Below are positions 1 through 9,295 of a stretch of DNA of 34,698 nt, piece after piece. Within the stretch, counting starts at the first letter, position 1, and every line of letters begins with the position of its first letter. The translations under genes were made by a program, and so were the position numbers. This DNA comes from Hyphomicrobiaceae bacterium (GTDB taxonomy: Bacteria > Pseudomonadota > Alphaproteobacteria > Rhizobiales > Hyphomicrobiaceae). The notes under the pieces are model-generated. The model had not been told where the DNA came from. It saw only the letters and a program-made list of their open reading frames with translations, and did not search any database. The stretch is from contig JAGRKS010000047.1 in the NCBI GenBank assembly GCA_020442185.1, forward strand, positions 1,948-36,645. The letters run 5' to 3'.

Positions 1-1439
1 GGCATGAGCATGCGCATGAAGTCTTTGGCCTCGCGGAACGAGGCTTCACCCGCGACGATGATTTCGTCGACGTCCTTGTTATAGAGATCGCGGATCGAAC
101 GCTTGATGAGGTCGCCTTCCTCGTAGACGAGACTTGGCGCCGTCGATTGCAGCGTCAGGTCGCGCACGCTCTCCCAAAGGCGCAGCAGGTATTCGAAGTC
201 GCGCTTGATCTCCTGCTTCGTGCGCGCCGCACCCGCCGTGCGGATGATCAGGCCCATGCCTTCCGGCACGTCCAGCTCCGCGGCGATCGCCTTGAGGCGC
301 TTGCGATCCTGCGGCTGCGTGATCTTGCGGCTGATGCCGCCGCCGCGCGCCGTGTTCGGCATCAGGACGGTGTAACGGCCGGCCAGCGAGAGGTATGTGG
401 TGAGCGCCGCACCCTTATTGCCGCGCTCCTCCTTCACGACCTGGACGAGGATCACCTGGCGCCGCTTGATGACTTCCTGGATCTTGTAGTGGCGCATGCG
501 GCGGCGCGGCCGCGAAGGCAGCTCCTCGAGGGCGTCCTCGGACCCGACCTGCTCTACGGTCTCGTCGCCCTGGCCGCCGTTGACGGCGTCCGCGTCGCTG
601 ACGCTCTGGTCCTCGACGAGGCCGCGCGGCGACGGTGCATCGGCGAGGTCGGCCGTTGCATCGCCATTTTCGTCGCTGTCCCGGCCGCTGTATCCGTCTC
701 TGTCATCGTCGCCGTCGGCGGTACCTTGTGACGTCGCTTCCTCAGCGTCTTCTGCGTCCGGATCGGGTCCGTCGCGCATCTCGACGGAATCCGCGCTGTC
801 GGCCGTCGCCTCGTGTTCGGCGTGGTCATGGTCGCGATCGTCGTCGCCGGCATAGTCTTCGTGCCGCCGGGGCTCGTCGAGCCCGGTGCTTTCAGCCCGC
901 GACGTCGGCTCGTCGGGGTCGCCGAGATCACCGACGCTTTCGCCGCCGATCTCGCTCACTTCGTCGTCGTCGTCTTCGCCATCGTCGGCGTCATCGCCGT
1001 CGTAATTGTCGGAATGCTCGCCACCGTCGTCCTTGTTCTGGCGGCGCTGGCTGCCGCGGCTCTGGGCACGCTGCGCCTCGCGTTGCGCTTCGCGCCGGGC
1101 ACGCGCATCGGCGCGCGCCTCCGCAGCTGCTTCCTCGGCGGCTTCGGCGGCGGCCTCTTCCTCGATCAGCGCTTGGCGATCGGCCATCGGTATCTGGTAG
1201 TAGTCCGGATGGATCTCGTTGAAGGCAAGGAAGCCATGCCGGTTCCCGCCGTAGTCGACGAACGCCGCCTGCAGCGATGGTTCGACCCGGGTGACCTTGG
1301 CGAGATAAATGTTTCCGCGGAGTTGCTTGCGAGCTGCCGATTCGTAGTCGAATTCCTCTACGCGGCCGGAGCGCAGGACCACGACCCGAGTTTCCTCGGG
1401 GTGCGTGGCGTCGATGAGCATCTTATTCTGTTCAGCCAT
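1..1439 (-). CDS. rne: Ribonuclease E, N-terminal part (gene runs off the window start)
   Basis: RNase E is the endonuclease that starts mRNA decay and processes rRNA, usually as the degradosome scaffold. The gene starts at the ATG whose complement is 1437-1439 and leaves the window, so about 480 N-terminal residues are visible. Residues 1-95 are the RNase H-like start and first half of the S1 domain (RGNIYLAKVTRVEPSLQAAF, VDYGGNRHGFL). The second half resumes near residue 312 with VKEERGNKGAALTTYLSLAG and MPNTARGGGISRKI. Between them lies an insertion of about 215 residues, very rich in Asp, Glu, Ala and Arg. The 5' sensor region follows, and the catalytic DNase I-like domain is only beginning to be reached. 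Insertions here are known in alphaproteobacterial RNase E, though this one is long. It is divergent from the amidase gene. Identification is secure; the C-terminal scaffold cannot be assessed. Confidence 0.97.
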   Translation of the reverse strand, partial: MAEQNKMLIDATHPEETRVVVLRSGRVEEFDYESAARKQLRGNIYLAKVTRVEPSLQAAFVDYGGNRHGFLAFNEIHPDYYQIPMADRQALIEEEAAAEAAEEAAAEARADARARREAQREAQRAQSRGSQRRQNKDDGGEHSDNYDGDDADDGEDDDDEVSEIGGESVGDLGDPDEPTSRAESTGLDEPRRHEDYAGDDDRDHDHAEHEATADSADSVEMRDGPDPDAEDAEEATSQGTADGDDDRDGYSGRDSDENGDATADLADAPSPRGLVEDQSVSDADAVNGGQGDETVEQVGSEDALEELPSRPRRRMRHYKIQEVIKRRQVILVQVVKEERGNKGAALTTYLSLAGRYTVLMPNTARGGGISRKITQPQDRKRLKAIAAELDVPEGMGLIIRTAGAARTKQEIKRDFEYLLRLWESVRDLTLQSTAPSLVYEEGDLIKRSIRDLYNKDVDEIIVAGEASFREAKDFMRMLM

Positions 1440-2276
1440 TTAACGAAATCCTCGGCGCGATGGCGTGCGCGCCGCCGCGACGCGGCAATTGTGCCTGCGT
1501 CCCGGCGCGTTTCGCGGTCGCGCAATGTGTCAGGGTTGGATGGATTGGTTGCGTTCGAGACATGATCGCAGGTCCCGCGTCCGCCGGCCTGAAACGGCCG
1601 GGCGCCGTCGACGACCTCGAAGAGATCCGACGGAGCAGCGCGCAACTTGCGGAAGTTCGGCATAGGTTCCTGGCTTTCCACATCACCTCAACGCCGCTTG
1701 AGCGGACGCCGTGAGGCGAGCAGCGTCCCGAGCTTGGCGGCGCGGGACGAAAATCTTTGATTGACGGCGTGGTAGATGCCGTCCGGCGCTCCACTGGTCT
1801 CCTCGATGATCGAGGGGGCTGCCTCTGGAACGGGCGAATCGTGAGGTCGAGCGAGGCAAGCTGTCGTCCGCGGCGTGGGAACGAGACCTGGATTTTATCC
1901 GGTCTCACTGCGCTTCCAGCGTCATCCGCGCGGCTGCCAGTCTACTACTCTTCCGTGCTCTGCAGACGCGGTGGGATAGGGGAACCCAACTCGAGGCCCG
2001 GTCCACGAGGCACGAAACGAACCGACCGAGCCGGCTGCAAGCCTCAGGACACGTGCTCCCCGCGCGAACACCAACACCGCAGAGCGACAACAACTTGTAC
2101 GGGTTCGCCCAATCGAAGGCAAGGGTGTTATAAATGAATCGAACCGGGCGACTCGTCCGGTATCAGCACAGGACATTATCGTTCGGTAACGAATAAAACG
2201 TAAAGTTATCAATCGAGACTGCAGGCCGCGCGGGGAGGCGTGGCGACTGCGGTTCCCATGCAGGGGAGGGGGTTGG
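1440..2276. other. Long divergent intergenic region between rne and amiC
   Basis: These 837 bases separate two divergently read genes and should hold both promoters and both leaders. Short open frames here, such as 1757-2137, have arginine/serine-rich compositions typical of chance frames in GC-rich DNA. The part at about 2125-2215 is clearly more AT-rich than its surroundings and is the likeliest promoter area, but I could not match a convincing -35/-10 pair. A long rne leader would fit the leader-mediated autoregulation known for E. coli rne; that is inference. A small inverted repeat, CCGCT-TG-AGCGG, lies at 1696-1707. Confidence 0.5.
2262..2272 (+). promoter_or_regulatory. Ribosome binding site that supports the TTG start of amiC
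   Basis: AGGGGAGGGGG ends four bases before the TTG at 2277. The purine-rich tract decides for this unusual start, because the nearest ATG (2258-2260) is in another frame. Confidence 0.6.
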
Positions 2277-3752
2277 TTGAGCACTTTTCGACGCTCGAGC
2301 CGCACCGGACGGCCGGTTGAGGAGTGGTCGTTCGGGGACGCGGCGGCGCCGCTGCCTGTCGCGCCGCAGCTCGCTGCGATTCTGCTTGCCGTTCTCGTGG
2401 CCATTGGGTTGCTGCTTGGCGTGCCGCCCCGTGCGCTGGCGGAGGCCGCCGGCGAAGATAAGATTTTCAATACAACCATAGCGCGCAAGCCCGATGCCGG
2501 AGAGAAGCCCGCCGCGACCACCAACGCGCCGAGTGCGGCCACAGCGGCGCCTGCTCGTCCGGCTGACACCGACGAAGACCAGACGGACACGGCAGCGGTT
2601 GCCGCCGATGCAGCCGTGGTCTCAGGCATCACCGTCGCTGGCGACAAGCGCCGCACCCGCCTCGCGATCGAACTCAGCCACGGCGTCCGGGCGGAAGTCT
2701 TCACGCTGGCTGCACCTTACCGTGTCGTGATCGATCTGCCGGCCGTCGGATTCAAGCTCTCCGACGCCACCAAACAGGCGGCCAAGGGGTTGGTTTCGGG
2801 CTTCCGCTATGGTCTGTTTTCTGAGCATAAGGGCCGTATCGTGCTCGACGTCACCGGCCCCTTGCGCATTGACGGGGCCCGGATGGTGGCGTCTGCCCGC
2901 GGCCGTGGCGTGACGCTGGCGCTTGAAATGGTGCCGGTGTCGGTGAGCGATTTCGGCTCGGGTACGGGGGCCGGCGTTGCCGCCGCTGAGACGCGCGCAG
3001 GCATCTACGAGGACCCGGCGCCACCGAAGACGGCGGCGTCGAAGCCGGTCGTACTGATCGATCCTGGTCACGGCGGCATCGATCCCGGCGCCGTCGGCTC
3101 GAGCAATCTCATGGAAAAGGCGATTGCCCTAGCGGTCGCCCAGAAACTGAGGCGGCGGCTGGCGGCGACTGGGAGGTACGACGTCCGGATGACGCGGACT
3201 TCCGACGTCTTCGTGTCGCTCGACAAGCGTGTTGCGATGTCGCGGACGCTCGGGGCGGATCTGTTCATTTCACTCCATGCCGATTCGATCGCCTCGCGCA
3301 CCTACGCTCCGGTCGTGCGTGGCGCGACGGTCTATACCTTGTCGGAAAAAGCGTCGGACGAGCAGGCGCGCCAGATGGCGGAGAAGGAAAACGCCTCGGA
3401 CCTGGTCGCGGGTCTCAGCGGTACCGGTGTCGATGAAAACGACGAGGTCCGCAGTATTCTGATCGATCTTCTGAAGCGCGAGACGGCCAATTTCTCTGCG
3501 GATTTCTCGTCCATGCTGGTGTCACATCTCGGAAAGAGCGTTTCGATGTCGCGAGATCCGCGACGGTCGGCCGCCTTCAAGGTCTTGAAGCAGACGCACG
3601 CGCCGTCCGTGCTGATCGAACTGGGCTTCATGAGCAATGCGGCCGACGAGCGGCTGATGCGGCAGTCCGAATGGCAGGGCAAGATCGCCCAATCGATCGT
3701 CGCGGCCGTCGACGCCTTTTTCGACAAGCGGCTGGCACGGGCCGTACCCTAG
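2277..3752 (+). CDS. amiC: Periplasmic N-acetylmuramoyl-L-alanine amidase (AMIN + Amidase_3)
   Basis: A zinc hydrolase that cuts the amide bond between MurNAc and the stem peptide, used to split septal peptidoglycan during daughter-cell separation. The 491 residues show a basic N-terminus, a hydrophobic export segment at 31-49, a low-complexity Ala/Thr/Pro/Asp linker (70-112), an AMIN domain at about 115-220 that would target the enzyme to septal wall, and an Amidase_3 domain at 257-485. Family zinc ligands are visible as H265 (IDPGHGG), E280 (NLMEK) and H334 (ISLHADS), with catalytic E448 in VLIELGF. An insertion between H334 and E448 probably corresponds to the autoinhibitory helix region of AmiB/AmiC; that is inference. 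The start is TTG with a strong upstream purine tract. It lies upstream of mrcA on the same strand, divergent from rne. Confidence 0.93.
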   Translation: MSTFRRSSRTGRPVEEWSFGDAAAPLPVAPQLAAILLAVLVAIGLLLGVPPRALAEAAGEDKIFNTTIARKPDAGEKPAATTNAPSAATAAPARPADTDEDQTDTAAVAADAAVVSGITVAGDKRRTRLAIELSHGVRAEVFTLAAPYRVVIDLPAVGFKLSDATKQAAKGLVSGFRYGLFSEHKGRIVLDVTGPLRIDGARMVASARGRGVTLALEMVPVSVSDFGSGTGAGVAAAETRAGIYEDPAPPKTAASKPVVLIDPGHGGIDPGAVGSSNLMEKAIALAVAQKLRRRLAATGRYDVRMTRTSDVFVSLDKRVAMSRTLGADLFISLHADSIASRTYAPVVRGATVYTLSEKASDEQARQMAEKENASDLVAGLSGTGVDENDEVRSILIDLLKRETANFSADFSSMLVSHLGKSVSMSRDPRRSAAFKVLKQTHAPSVLIELGFMSNAADERLMRQSEWQGKIAQSIVAAVDAFFDKRLARAVP

Positions 3753-4225
3753 TCGGCCCAACTGAAAGCGGGTGCGGGCCGTCATCGAACCGGCTCGAAA
3801 TCTGCCGATCGACGCGTCGCGATGTTGCATTGCAATACGGGGAAGGCCACGGTACATCGGCTGTGCTGGACAGAAGGCGCAAGTCTTTCCGCTCCGGATC
3901 GCAACAGTGTTGAGAACAACGGGTGTTTGGACGACGTGACGCCACATTCCGTGGTAGATTGGCCATAGTGGATTGGCCATGGCAGGGTGATGGGCCTTGG
4001 CAACGTTACTGCCGCCGAACCTGAGCGGGCCGGCCGACCGAAGGCAGCTTTGGCCATGACGAACAAGATGGGCCGTCGCATCTCGTTTCTGCGCTGCGTA
4101 AAATTTGCGGAGCAACGACAGCCACGACGCCGGTCGGCGTACAGGACGCCGTGCCACCCGCCGGGCCACCAGGCAGATCACTGGCCAGATTGCTGGCCGG
4201 GCCACCAGAAGGTCATGACGAATTC
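3753..4225. other. Intergenic region between amiC and mrcA
   Basis: The 473 bases contain no convincing gene. Just after the amiC stop, CGGCCC (3754-3759) can pair with GGGCCG (3776-3781) across a 16-base loop, a weak terminator candidate without a T tract. A 10-bp direct repeat lies at 3957-3980. The open frame in phase with mrcA extends up to a GTG at 4151, but that extra sequence is Gly/Pro-rich and looks non-coding. Confidence 0.5.
3957..3980 (+). repeat. Pair of GATTGGCCAT direct repeats, 14-bp period, upstream of mrcA
   Basis: GATTGGCCAT occurs at 3957-3966 and again at 3971-3980. Each copy contains the palindrome TGGCCA. The pair sits about 250 bases upstream of the mrcA start, in a position where an operator could lie. 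No regulator is known for it. Confidence 0.5.
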
Positions 4226-6787
4226 ATGAGACCCCCGCCCCTGCCACCGCCAGCGCCGCCACGGAAGAAGCGTCGCCGCAGAAGCCTCCTCCTGAACTTT
4301 ATCGGGTGGTCGTTCGCGTCGGGCGTGCTGCTGTTCGTCGCCGGGTCGGCCGTCGCCGGACTGATGATCTATCGCGCGTCACAGGATCTGCCGGATTACG
4401 AGAGCCTCGAGAAGTACGAACCACCCGTCATGACGCGCATCCACGCGCACGACGGCGCACTGATCGCCGAATATGCCCGCGAGCGGCGCATCTTCGTGCC
4501 GATCAATACGATTCCCAAGCTCATGATCGCGGCCTTTCTCTCCGCCGAGGATCGCCGCTTCTACGAGCACGGCGGCCTCGATTTCCAGGGTATCGCGCGC
4601 GCCGTATTCCGGCTTGTCGAGGGCAAGATCAAGGGCAGCTCGCGGCGCGCGGAAGGCGCTTCGACGATTACCCAGCAGGTCGCGAAAAACTTTCTGTTGA
4701 CGAGCGATCGCACGCTCGAACGAAAGATCAAGGAAGCCATTCTCGCGGTGCGCATCGAGCGCGCCTACTCGAAGGAAAAGATCCTCGAACTCTACCTGAA
4801 CGAGATCTACCTCGGTCTCGGCTCTTACGGCGTCGCCGCCGCGGGGCTCAACTATTTCAACAAGGAGCTCAAGAACCTGTCGCTCGAGGAGGTCGCCTAT
4901 CTCGCGGCACTTCCGAAGGCCCCGAACAACTATCACCCCTTCCGCCGCGCGACCCAGGCCACGATCCGCCGCAACTGGATCATCGATCAAATGTGGGAGA
5001 ACGGCTTCGTCACCAAGGAAGCGGCCGACGCCGCAAAGAAGAAGCCGCTCGCGGTCAATCTCAGGCCTTTCGGTGCGCATATTTTCGCCGCCGAGTTCTT
5101 CGCCGAGGAGGTGCGCCGCTCGCTGCTCGCCAAGTACGGCGAGGACAAGCTCTACGGCGGTGGCCTATCGGTGCGCACGACGCTCGATCCCGAACTGCAG
5201 AAATATGCCCGCAAGGCGCTGGCTGACGGGCTTGTGGCCTTCGATCGCCGGAAGGGTTGGCGCGGTCCGGTCAAGACCATCGATATCGCCGGTGACTGGG
5301 GCAAGACTCTTGCCGAGATCGACGCCCCCAACGATATCGATCCTTGGCGGCTCGGCGTGGTTCTCGATGCGCAGAAGACGAAGGTCATTGTCGGCCTCAA
5401 ACCCGGTCGCGAGCAGGATGGCTCGGTGATCGACAAGCGCGAAGCGGTCGAAATCGGTTTCGATGAACTCAAGTGGGCGAAGAACCCGGATGCGGCGGCA
5501 CCGAAGGCCGCGACCGACGTGCTTGCCGTCGGCGATGTCGTCTACATCGCCCCGAAGGACGAAAAGCAGATGACCGGCGCGTGGTCGCTGATGCAGATCC
5601 CCGAGGTGTCGGGCGGCATCATCGCGCTCGATCCCCATACCGGCCGCGTGCTGGCCGTCGCCGGCGGTTTCTCATTCGGGATGAGCCAGTTCGACCGCGC
5701 GGTCCAGGCGCGGCGGCAGCCGGGTTCGTCGTTCAAGCCGCTCGTCTACGCGGCGGCGCTCGATAACGGCTACAAGCCGACGAGCATCATCCTCGATGCA
5801 CCGATCGAGATCGAACAGGGGCCGGGCAAGGACATCTGGCGGCCGGAAAACTACAACAAGGAGCGATCCTACGGGCCGACGACGCTGCGGGTCGGCATCG
5901 AGAAGTCGCGCAACCAGATGACCGTGCGTCTCGCCCAGGATATGGGCATGCCGCTCATCACAGAATATGCACGCCGCTTTGGTGTTTACGACGACCTGCT
6001 GCCGGTGCTCGCCATGTCGCTCGGCGCCGGCGAAACGACGTTGCTGCGCATGGTCACCGCCTATTCGATGGTCGCCAACGGCGGCAAGCAGGTGCAGGCA
6101 ACATTCATCGATCGCATCCAGGATCGCTGGGGCCGTACCGTCTGGCGCCATGACGACCGCCAGTGCGCAACGTGCAAGGCCGAGGCTTGGAACAACCAGG
6201 CGGAGCCCGAGGTGCCGGACGACCGCCGCCAGATCATCGACCCACACACCGCCTACCAGATCACGTCGATCATGGAGGGCGTTGTCCAGCGCGGCACCGC
6301 GACGTCACTCAAGGCACTTGGCATGCCGCTCGCAGGCAAGACGGGTACGTCGAACGACGAGAAGGATGCGTGGTTCATCGGCTTCACGCCGGACCTCGTC
6401 GTCGGTGTTTTCGTCGGCTACGACATCCCCCGGCCGATGGGCAAGGGACAGACCGGCGGCGCCGTCGCCGCGCCGATCTTCGGCGATTTCATCAAGATGG
6501 CGCTCGCCGACAAGCCGCCAGTTCCTTTCCGCGTGCCGCCGGGAATCCGGCTGGTGCGCGTCAACATCAAGACTGGTCTGCGCGCCGAGGCGGGCGATCC
6601 CGATGCGATCACCGAGGCGTTCAAGCCGGGTGAAGAACCGGATGACGCCTACTCGGTCATCGGCTTCACCGACCCGACCGCCGATACCGCTGCCCGCAGC
6701 GATGCCTTCTCGCCGAGCTCTGATGGTCAGGGTGGCAGCCGGCCCTCGCAATCGGGTTATTCTGGCGGCCGTGGCGGCCTGTGGTGA
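4226..6787 (+). CDS. mrcA: Class A penicillin-binding protein 1a (glycosyltransferase/transpeptidase)
   Basis: A bifunctional inner-membrane enzyme that polymerises lipid II into glycan strands and cross-links the stem peptides. From ATG 4226 it has 853 residues: a Pro/Arg/Lys-rich cytoplasmic tail, one membrane anchor at about 22-48, a GT51 glycosyltransferase domain (catalytic E108 in SAEDRRFYEHGG; GASTITQQVAKN; ELYLNEIYLG), a linker/OB-like region, and a transpeptidase domain with acyl-serine S501 in PGSSFKP, SRN at 561-563 and KTGTS starting at K705. The C-terminal tail is Ser/Gly-rich. I preferred ATG 4226 over the GTG at 4151 because the extra 25 residues are low-complexity and family members have short tails before the anchor. 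The only Shine-Dalgarno-like match, AGAAGG at 4207-4212, is rather distant. The rne/amiC/mrcA/prfB order is common in Hyphomicrobiales. Confidence 0.97.
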   Translation: MRPPPLPPPAPPRKKRRRRSLLLNFIGWSFASGVLLFVAGSAVAGLMIYRASQDLPDYESLEKYEPPVMTRIHAHDGALIAEYARERRIFVPINTIPKLMIAAFLSAEDRRFYEHGGLDFQGIARAVFRLVEGKIKGSSRRAEGASTITQQVAKNFLLTSDRTLERKIKEAILAVRIERAYSKEKILELYLNEIYLGLGSYGVAAAGLNYFNKELKNLSLEEVAYLAALPKAPNNYHPFRRATQATIRRNWIIDQMWENGFVTKEAADAAKKKPLAVNLRPFGAHIFAAEFFAEEVRRSLLAKYGEDKLYGGGLSVRTTLDPELQKYARKALADGLVAFDRRKGWRGPVKTIDIAGDWGKTLAEIDAPNDIDPWRLGVVLDAQKTKVIVGLKPGREQDGSVIDKREAVEIGFDELKWAKNPDAAAPKAATDVLAVGDVVYIAPKDEKQMTGAWSLMQIPEVSGGIIALDPHTGRVLAVAGGFSFGMSQFDRAVQARRQPGSSFKPLVYAAALDNGYKPTSIILDAPIEIEQGPGKDIWRPENYNKERSYGPTTLRVGIEKSRNQMTVRLAQDMGMPLITEYARRFGVYDDLLPVLAMSLGAGETTLLRMVTAYSMVANGGKQVQATFIDRIQDRWGRTVWRHDDRQCATCKAEAWNNQAEPEVPDDRRQIIDPHTAYQITSIMEGVVQRGTATSLKALGMPLAGKTGTSNDEKDAWFIGFTPDLVVGVFVGYDIPRPMGKGQTGGAVAAPIFGDFIKMALADKPPVPFRVPPGIRLVRVNIKTGLRAEAGDPDAITEAFKPGEEPDDAYSVIGFTDPTADTAARSDAFSPSSDGQGGSRPSQSGYSGGRGGLW

Positions 6788-6788
6788 C

Positions 6789-6845
6789 GGCAGGCCTGCC
6801 AACTCCCGCTTGTCGCCCTGTTGCCGGGCGGCCCGCCAGGCCGGC
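6789..6845 (+). terminator. Adjacent GC-rich inverted repeats after mrcA
   Basis: A perfect 12-bp palindrome, GGCAGGCCTGCC, lies at 6789-6800, two bases after the mrcA stop codon. A second hairpin, nested and bulged, spans 6823-6845 (GGCG 6827-6830 with CGCC 6834-6837; GCCG 6823-6826 with CGGC 6842-6845). There is no T tract, so intrinsic termination is uncertain. Confidence 0.25.
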
Positions 6846-7055
6846 ACCGCACTTCGCTTGGAAGCTCCCTCAGTATCACGGCCGGTGCGCCCTGCCCGGC
6901 AGCGGCCCTGCTCCATCGCCGGGTTCGGGGCGGGCGGCGGGGGGCTCGGTCAGACCATAGGTCTCGATAGACGCGGTCTGCGTTTACACGGGCTCGCGAC
7001 GCCACTATATCTCCGTCCACCCCATCAATTCGCGCTTGAAGTCCAGGAGGCAGCG

Positions 7056-8187
7056 ATGCGCGCTGAATCGCAGAAGCACGTCGATTCCATCAAGGAGGCG
7101 CTGACCCTCCTGAGGAGGCATCTTTGACTGGGACACCGCTGAGGCGCGACTGGCGGAGCTGAACCGCCGCGCGGAAGATCCCTCTCTCTGGGGCAACCCG
7201 CTCGCGGCGCAAAAGGTCATGCGCCAGCGCCAGCAACTCGAAAACGCGATGAAGAGCTACGCGAGCCTCGAGCAAGAGCTCGACGACTGCGTGACGCTGA
7301 TCGAACTCGGCGAGGCCGAAGATGACGACGCGTCGGTCGCGGAGGGCGAGGCGGCGCTCGAACGGCTCGAGGAAGACGCGCAACGCCGCTCCGTCGAGGC
7401 ATTGCTGTCGGGCGAGGCCGATGGCAACGACAGCTACGTCGAGGTGCATGCCGGTGCCGGCGGCACGGAGAGCCAGGACTGGGCCGAGATGCTGACGCGG
7501 ATGTATTCGCGCTGGGCGGAAAGTCGCGGCTACAAGGTGTCGCTGATCGAGGAGAGCCCGGGGGAGGAAGCCGGTCTCAAGTCGGCGACGCTCGAGATCA
7601 AGGGCGAGAACGCCTACGGCTGGCTCAAGACGGAATCGGGGGTCCACCGCCTCGTTCGCATCTCACCATATGATTCCAACGCGCGGCGGCACACCAGCTT
7701 CGCGTCGGTCTGGGTCTTTCCGGTGATCGACGATGAGATCGAGATTGCGGTCAACGAAAGCGAGTGTCGCATCGATACATACCGCGCCTCTGGAGCCGGC
7801 GGCCAGCACGTCAATACGACCGATTCCGCGGTGCGCATTACGCATATGCCGACCGGCATCGTCGTCGCCAGCCAGCAGGAGCGCAGCCAGATCAAGAACC
7901 GGGCGATCGCCTGGAACATGCTCAAGGCGCGGCTCTACGATCTCGAACTGAAGAAGCGCGAGGAGAAGGCCAACGCGGAGGCGGCATCGAAGACCGAGAT
8001 CGGCTGGGGGCATCAGATCCGCTCCTACGTGTTGCAGCCCTACCAGATGGTGAAGGACCTGCGCACGGGCGTGACGACCAGCGATACCGGCGGCGTTCTG
8101 GACGGCGACATCGACGGCTTCCTCGAGGCGTCCCTCGCGCAACGCATCAAGGGCGGCGGGCCGGCCGAGATCGAGGATATCGACTGA
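7056..8187 (+). CDS. prfB: Peptide chain release factor 2, expressed through a programmed +1 frameshift
   Basis: RF2 reads UGA and UAA stop codons and triggers release of the finished peptide. The gene starts at ATG 7056 after AGGAGG (7046-7051). The first frame runs 23 codons to an in-frame TGA at 7125-7127; a +1 shift at CTT TGA C continues as GAC TGG GAC from 7126, giving join(7056..7124,7126..8187) and 376 residues, the normal family length. Across the junction the product reads [13 protein letters not shown], typical of RF2. The catalytic [13 protein letters not shown] loop that enters the peptidyl transferase centre is intact. The stop-recognition tripeptide reads SPY ([15 protein letters not shown]) rather than E. 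coli SPF. RF2 levels would be autoregulated: low RF2 favours shifting. A start at an internal codon after the frameshift would lose the N-terminal domain and is not credible. Confidence 0.98.
7113..7128 (+). promoter_or_regulatory. RF2 programmed frameshift signal
   Basis: An internal Shine-Dalgarno-like AGGAGG at 7113-7118 is followed after three bases (CAT) by the slippery CTT TGA C at 7122-7128. Spacing and sequence match the well-characterised E. coli prfB signal (SD, three bases, CUU UGA C). Confidence 0.95.
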
Positions 8188-8338
8188 GGCGAAGACTGCA
8201 GAGCCAGGGGGGCGCCGTTGGGCGGTCGATCGTGATGGTGCGCCGGCAAGCCGCTCGGCGGCGAATGAATTGGTGCGCCGGCGCGCGCAACTTGCTACCA
8301 GCGGGACGTGATCGTCGAGAACGAGCGAACATGCCGAG

Positions 8339-9295
8339 ATGCCCGCTTCAAAGCCGCCAATTTCATTGATCGAAACCGCCGGGTTCCAGGACTACGCGCT
8401 GATCGACAGCGGTGGCGGGCGCAAGCTCGAGCGGTTCGGCAGGATCGTCGTCGACCGGCCCGAAGCCCAGGCGTTGTGGCAGCCGGGCCTTGCGCGCAGT
8501 GCCTGGGAGAAGGCGCATGCGGTATTCTCGGCGTCCGGCGAGGACGACGAAAAGGGGCGCTGGCGCGTCGACAAGCCAGTGCCCGACGGCTGGCCGGTCG
8601 CAATTGGCGAGGCCACGATGACATGCCGGCTGCAGGGGCTTTGGCATCTCGGTCTCTTCCCGGAGCAGATGCCGCATTGGCAATGGATGCGCGACCGGAT
8701 CGGCAGGGCGCGCGCACACAGGCCGGATCAGCGCCCGCGCGTGCTCAACCTGTTCGGCTATACGGGTGCAGCGTCGCTTCTCGCGGCGGCCGCGGGGGCG
8801 GAGGTGACGCACGTCGATGCGTCCAAGAAATCCGTTTCGTGGGCGCGAGAAAACCAGGCCGCCTCGAAACTTTCCGAAACGCCGGTCCGCTGGATCGTCG
8901 ATGACGCCTCGAAGTTCGTGGCGCGCGAGGTCAGGCGCGGCCGCATCTACGACATCATCCTCGTCGATCCGCCGAAATTCGGTCGCGGACCCGCCGGCGA
9001 GACTTGGGACCTGTTCGCCGATCTGGCCCCCTTGCTCCACGATTGCGCCAGACTGCTGGCGCCTGAGGGCTCGTCGATGATCCTGACCGTCTACGCGATC
9101 CGCGCCTCGACCCTCGCGTTCGGCCAATTGATGGCGGATGTCCTCGATGGGCGTGGCGGCGTCTTCGATATCGGGGAACTGGCGATCCGCGAGCAGGGCG
9201 GGCGCCACGCCGTGCCAACTTCGCTCTTTACGCGCTGGTGCCAAGACGGAATGTGCAACGACGGCATGATGGTCGGGCGGGGGATCGGGTTATGA
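8339..9295 (+). CDS. Class I SAM-dependent methyltransferase, RlmI/RlmK-like, probably acting on rRNA
   Basis: The 318-residue protein has a Rossmann methyltransferase core: motif I LNLFGYTGAASLLAAAAGA near 138-156, the acidic post-I residue in VTHVDASKKSV, and the motif IV LVDPPKFGRG near 214. This pattern belongs to the COG1092-type family that includes the 23S rRNA m5C methyltransferase RlmI. The N-terminal PUA domain of E. coli RlmI is missing; instead about 130 residues with an aromatic-rich patch precede the core. The substrate cannot be read from the sequence, although RNA is likely. The start is ATG 8339 with only weak ribosome-binding sequence; an ATG at 8331 is out of frame. It overlaps the next gene by four bases (ATGA), implying translational coupling with a second RNA methyltransferase. 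Confidence 0.87.
   Translation: MPASKPPISLIETAGFQDYALIDSGGGRKLERFGRIVVDRPEAQALWQPGLARSAWEKAHAVFSASGEDDEKGRWRVDKPVPDGWPVAIGEATMTCRLQGLWHLGLFPEQMPHWQWMRDRIGRARAHRPDQRPRVLNLFGYTGAASLLAAAAGAEVTHVDASKKSVSWARENQAASKLSETPVRWIVDDASKFVAREVRRGRIYDIILVDPPKFGRGPAGETWDLFADLAPLLHDCARLLAPEGSSMILTVYAIRASTLAFGQLMADVLDGRGGVFDIGELAIREQGGRHAVPTSLFTRWCQDGMCNDGMMVGRGIGL

Noticed and set aside
813..1565. Forward open frame with a hydrophobic-looking translation opposite rne
   Set aside because: It is the antisense of the acidic Asp/Glu/Ala insertion of RNase E, which reads as Val/Ala/Leu-rich sequence by necessity.
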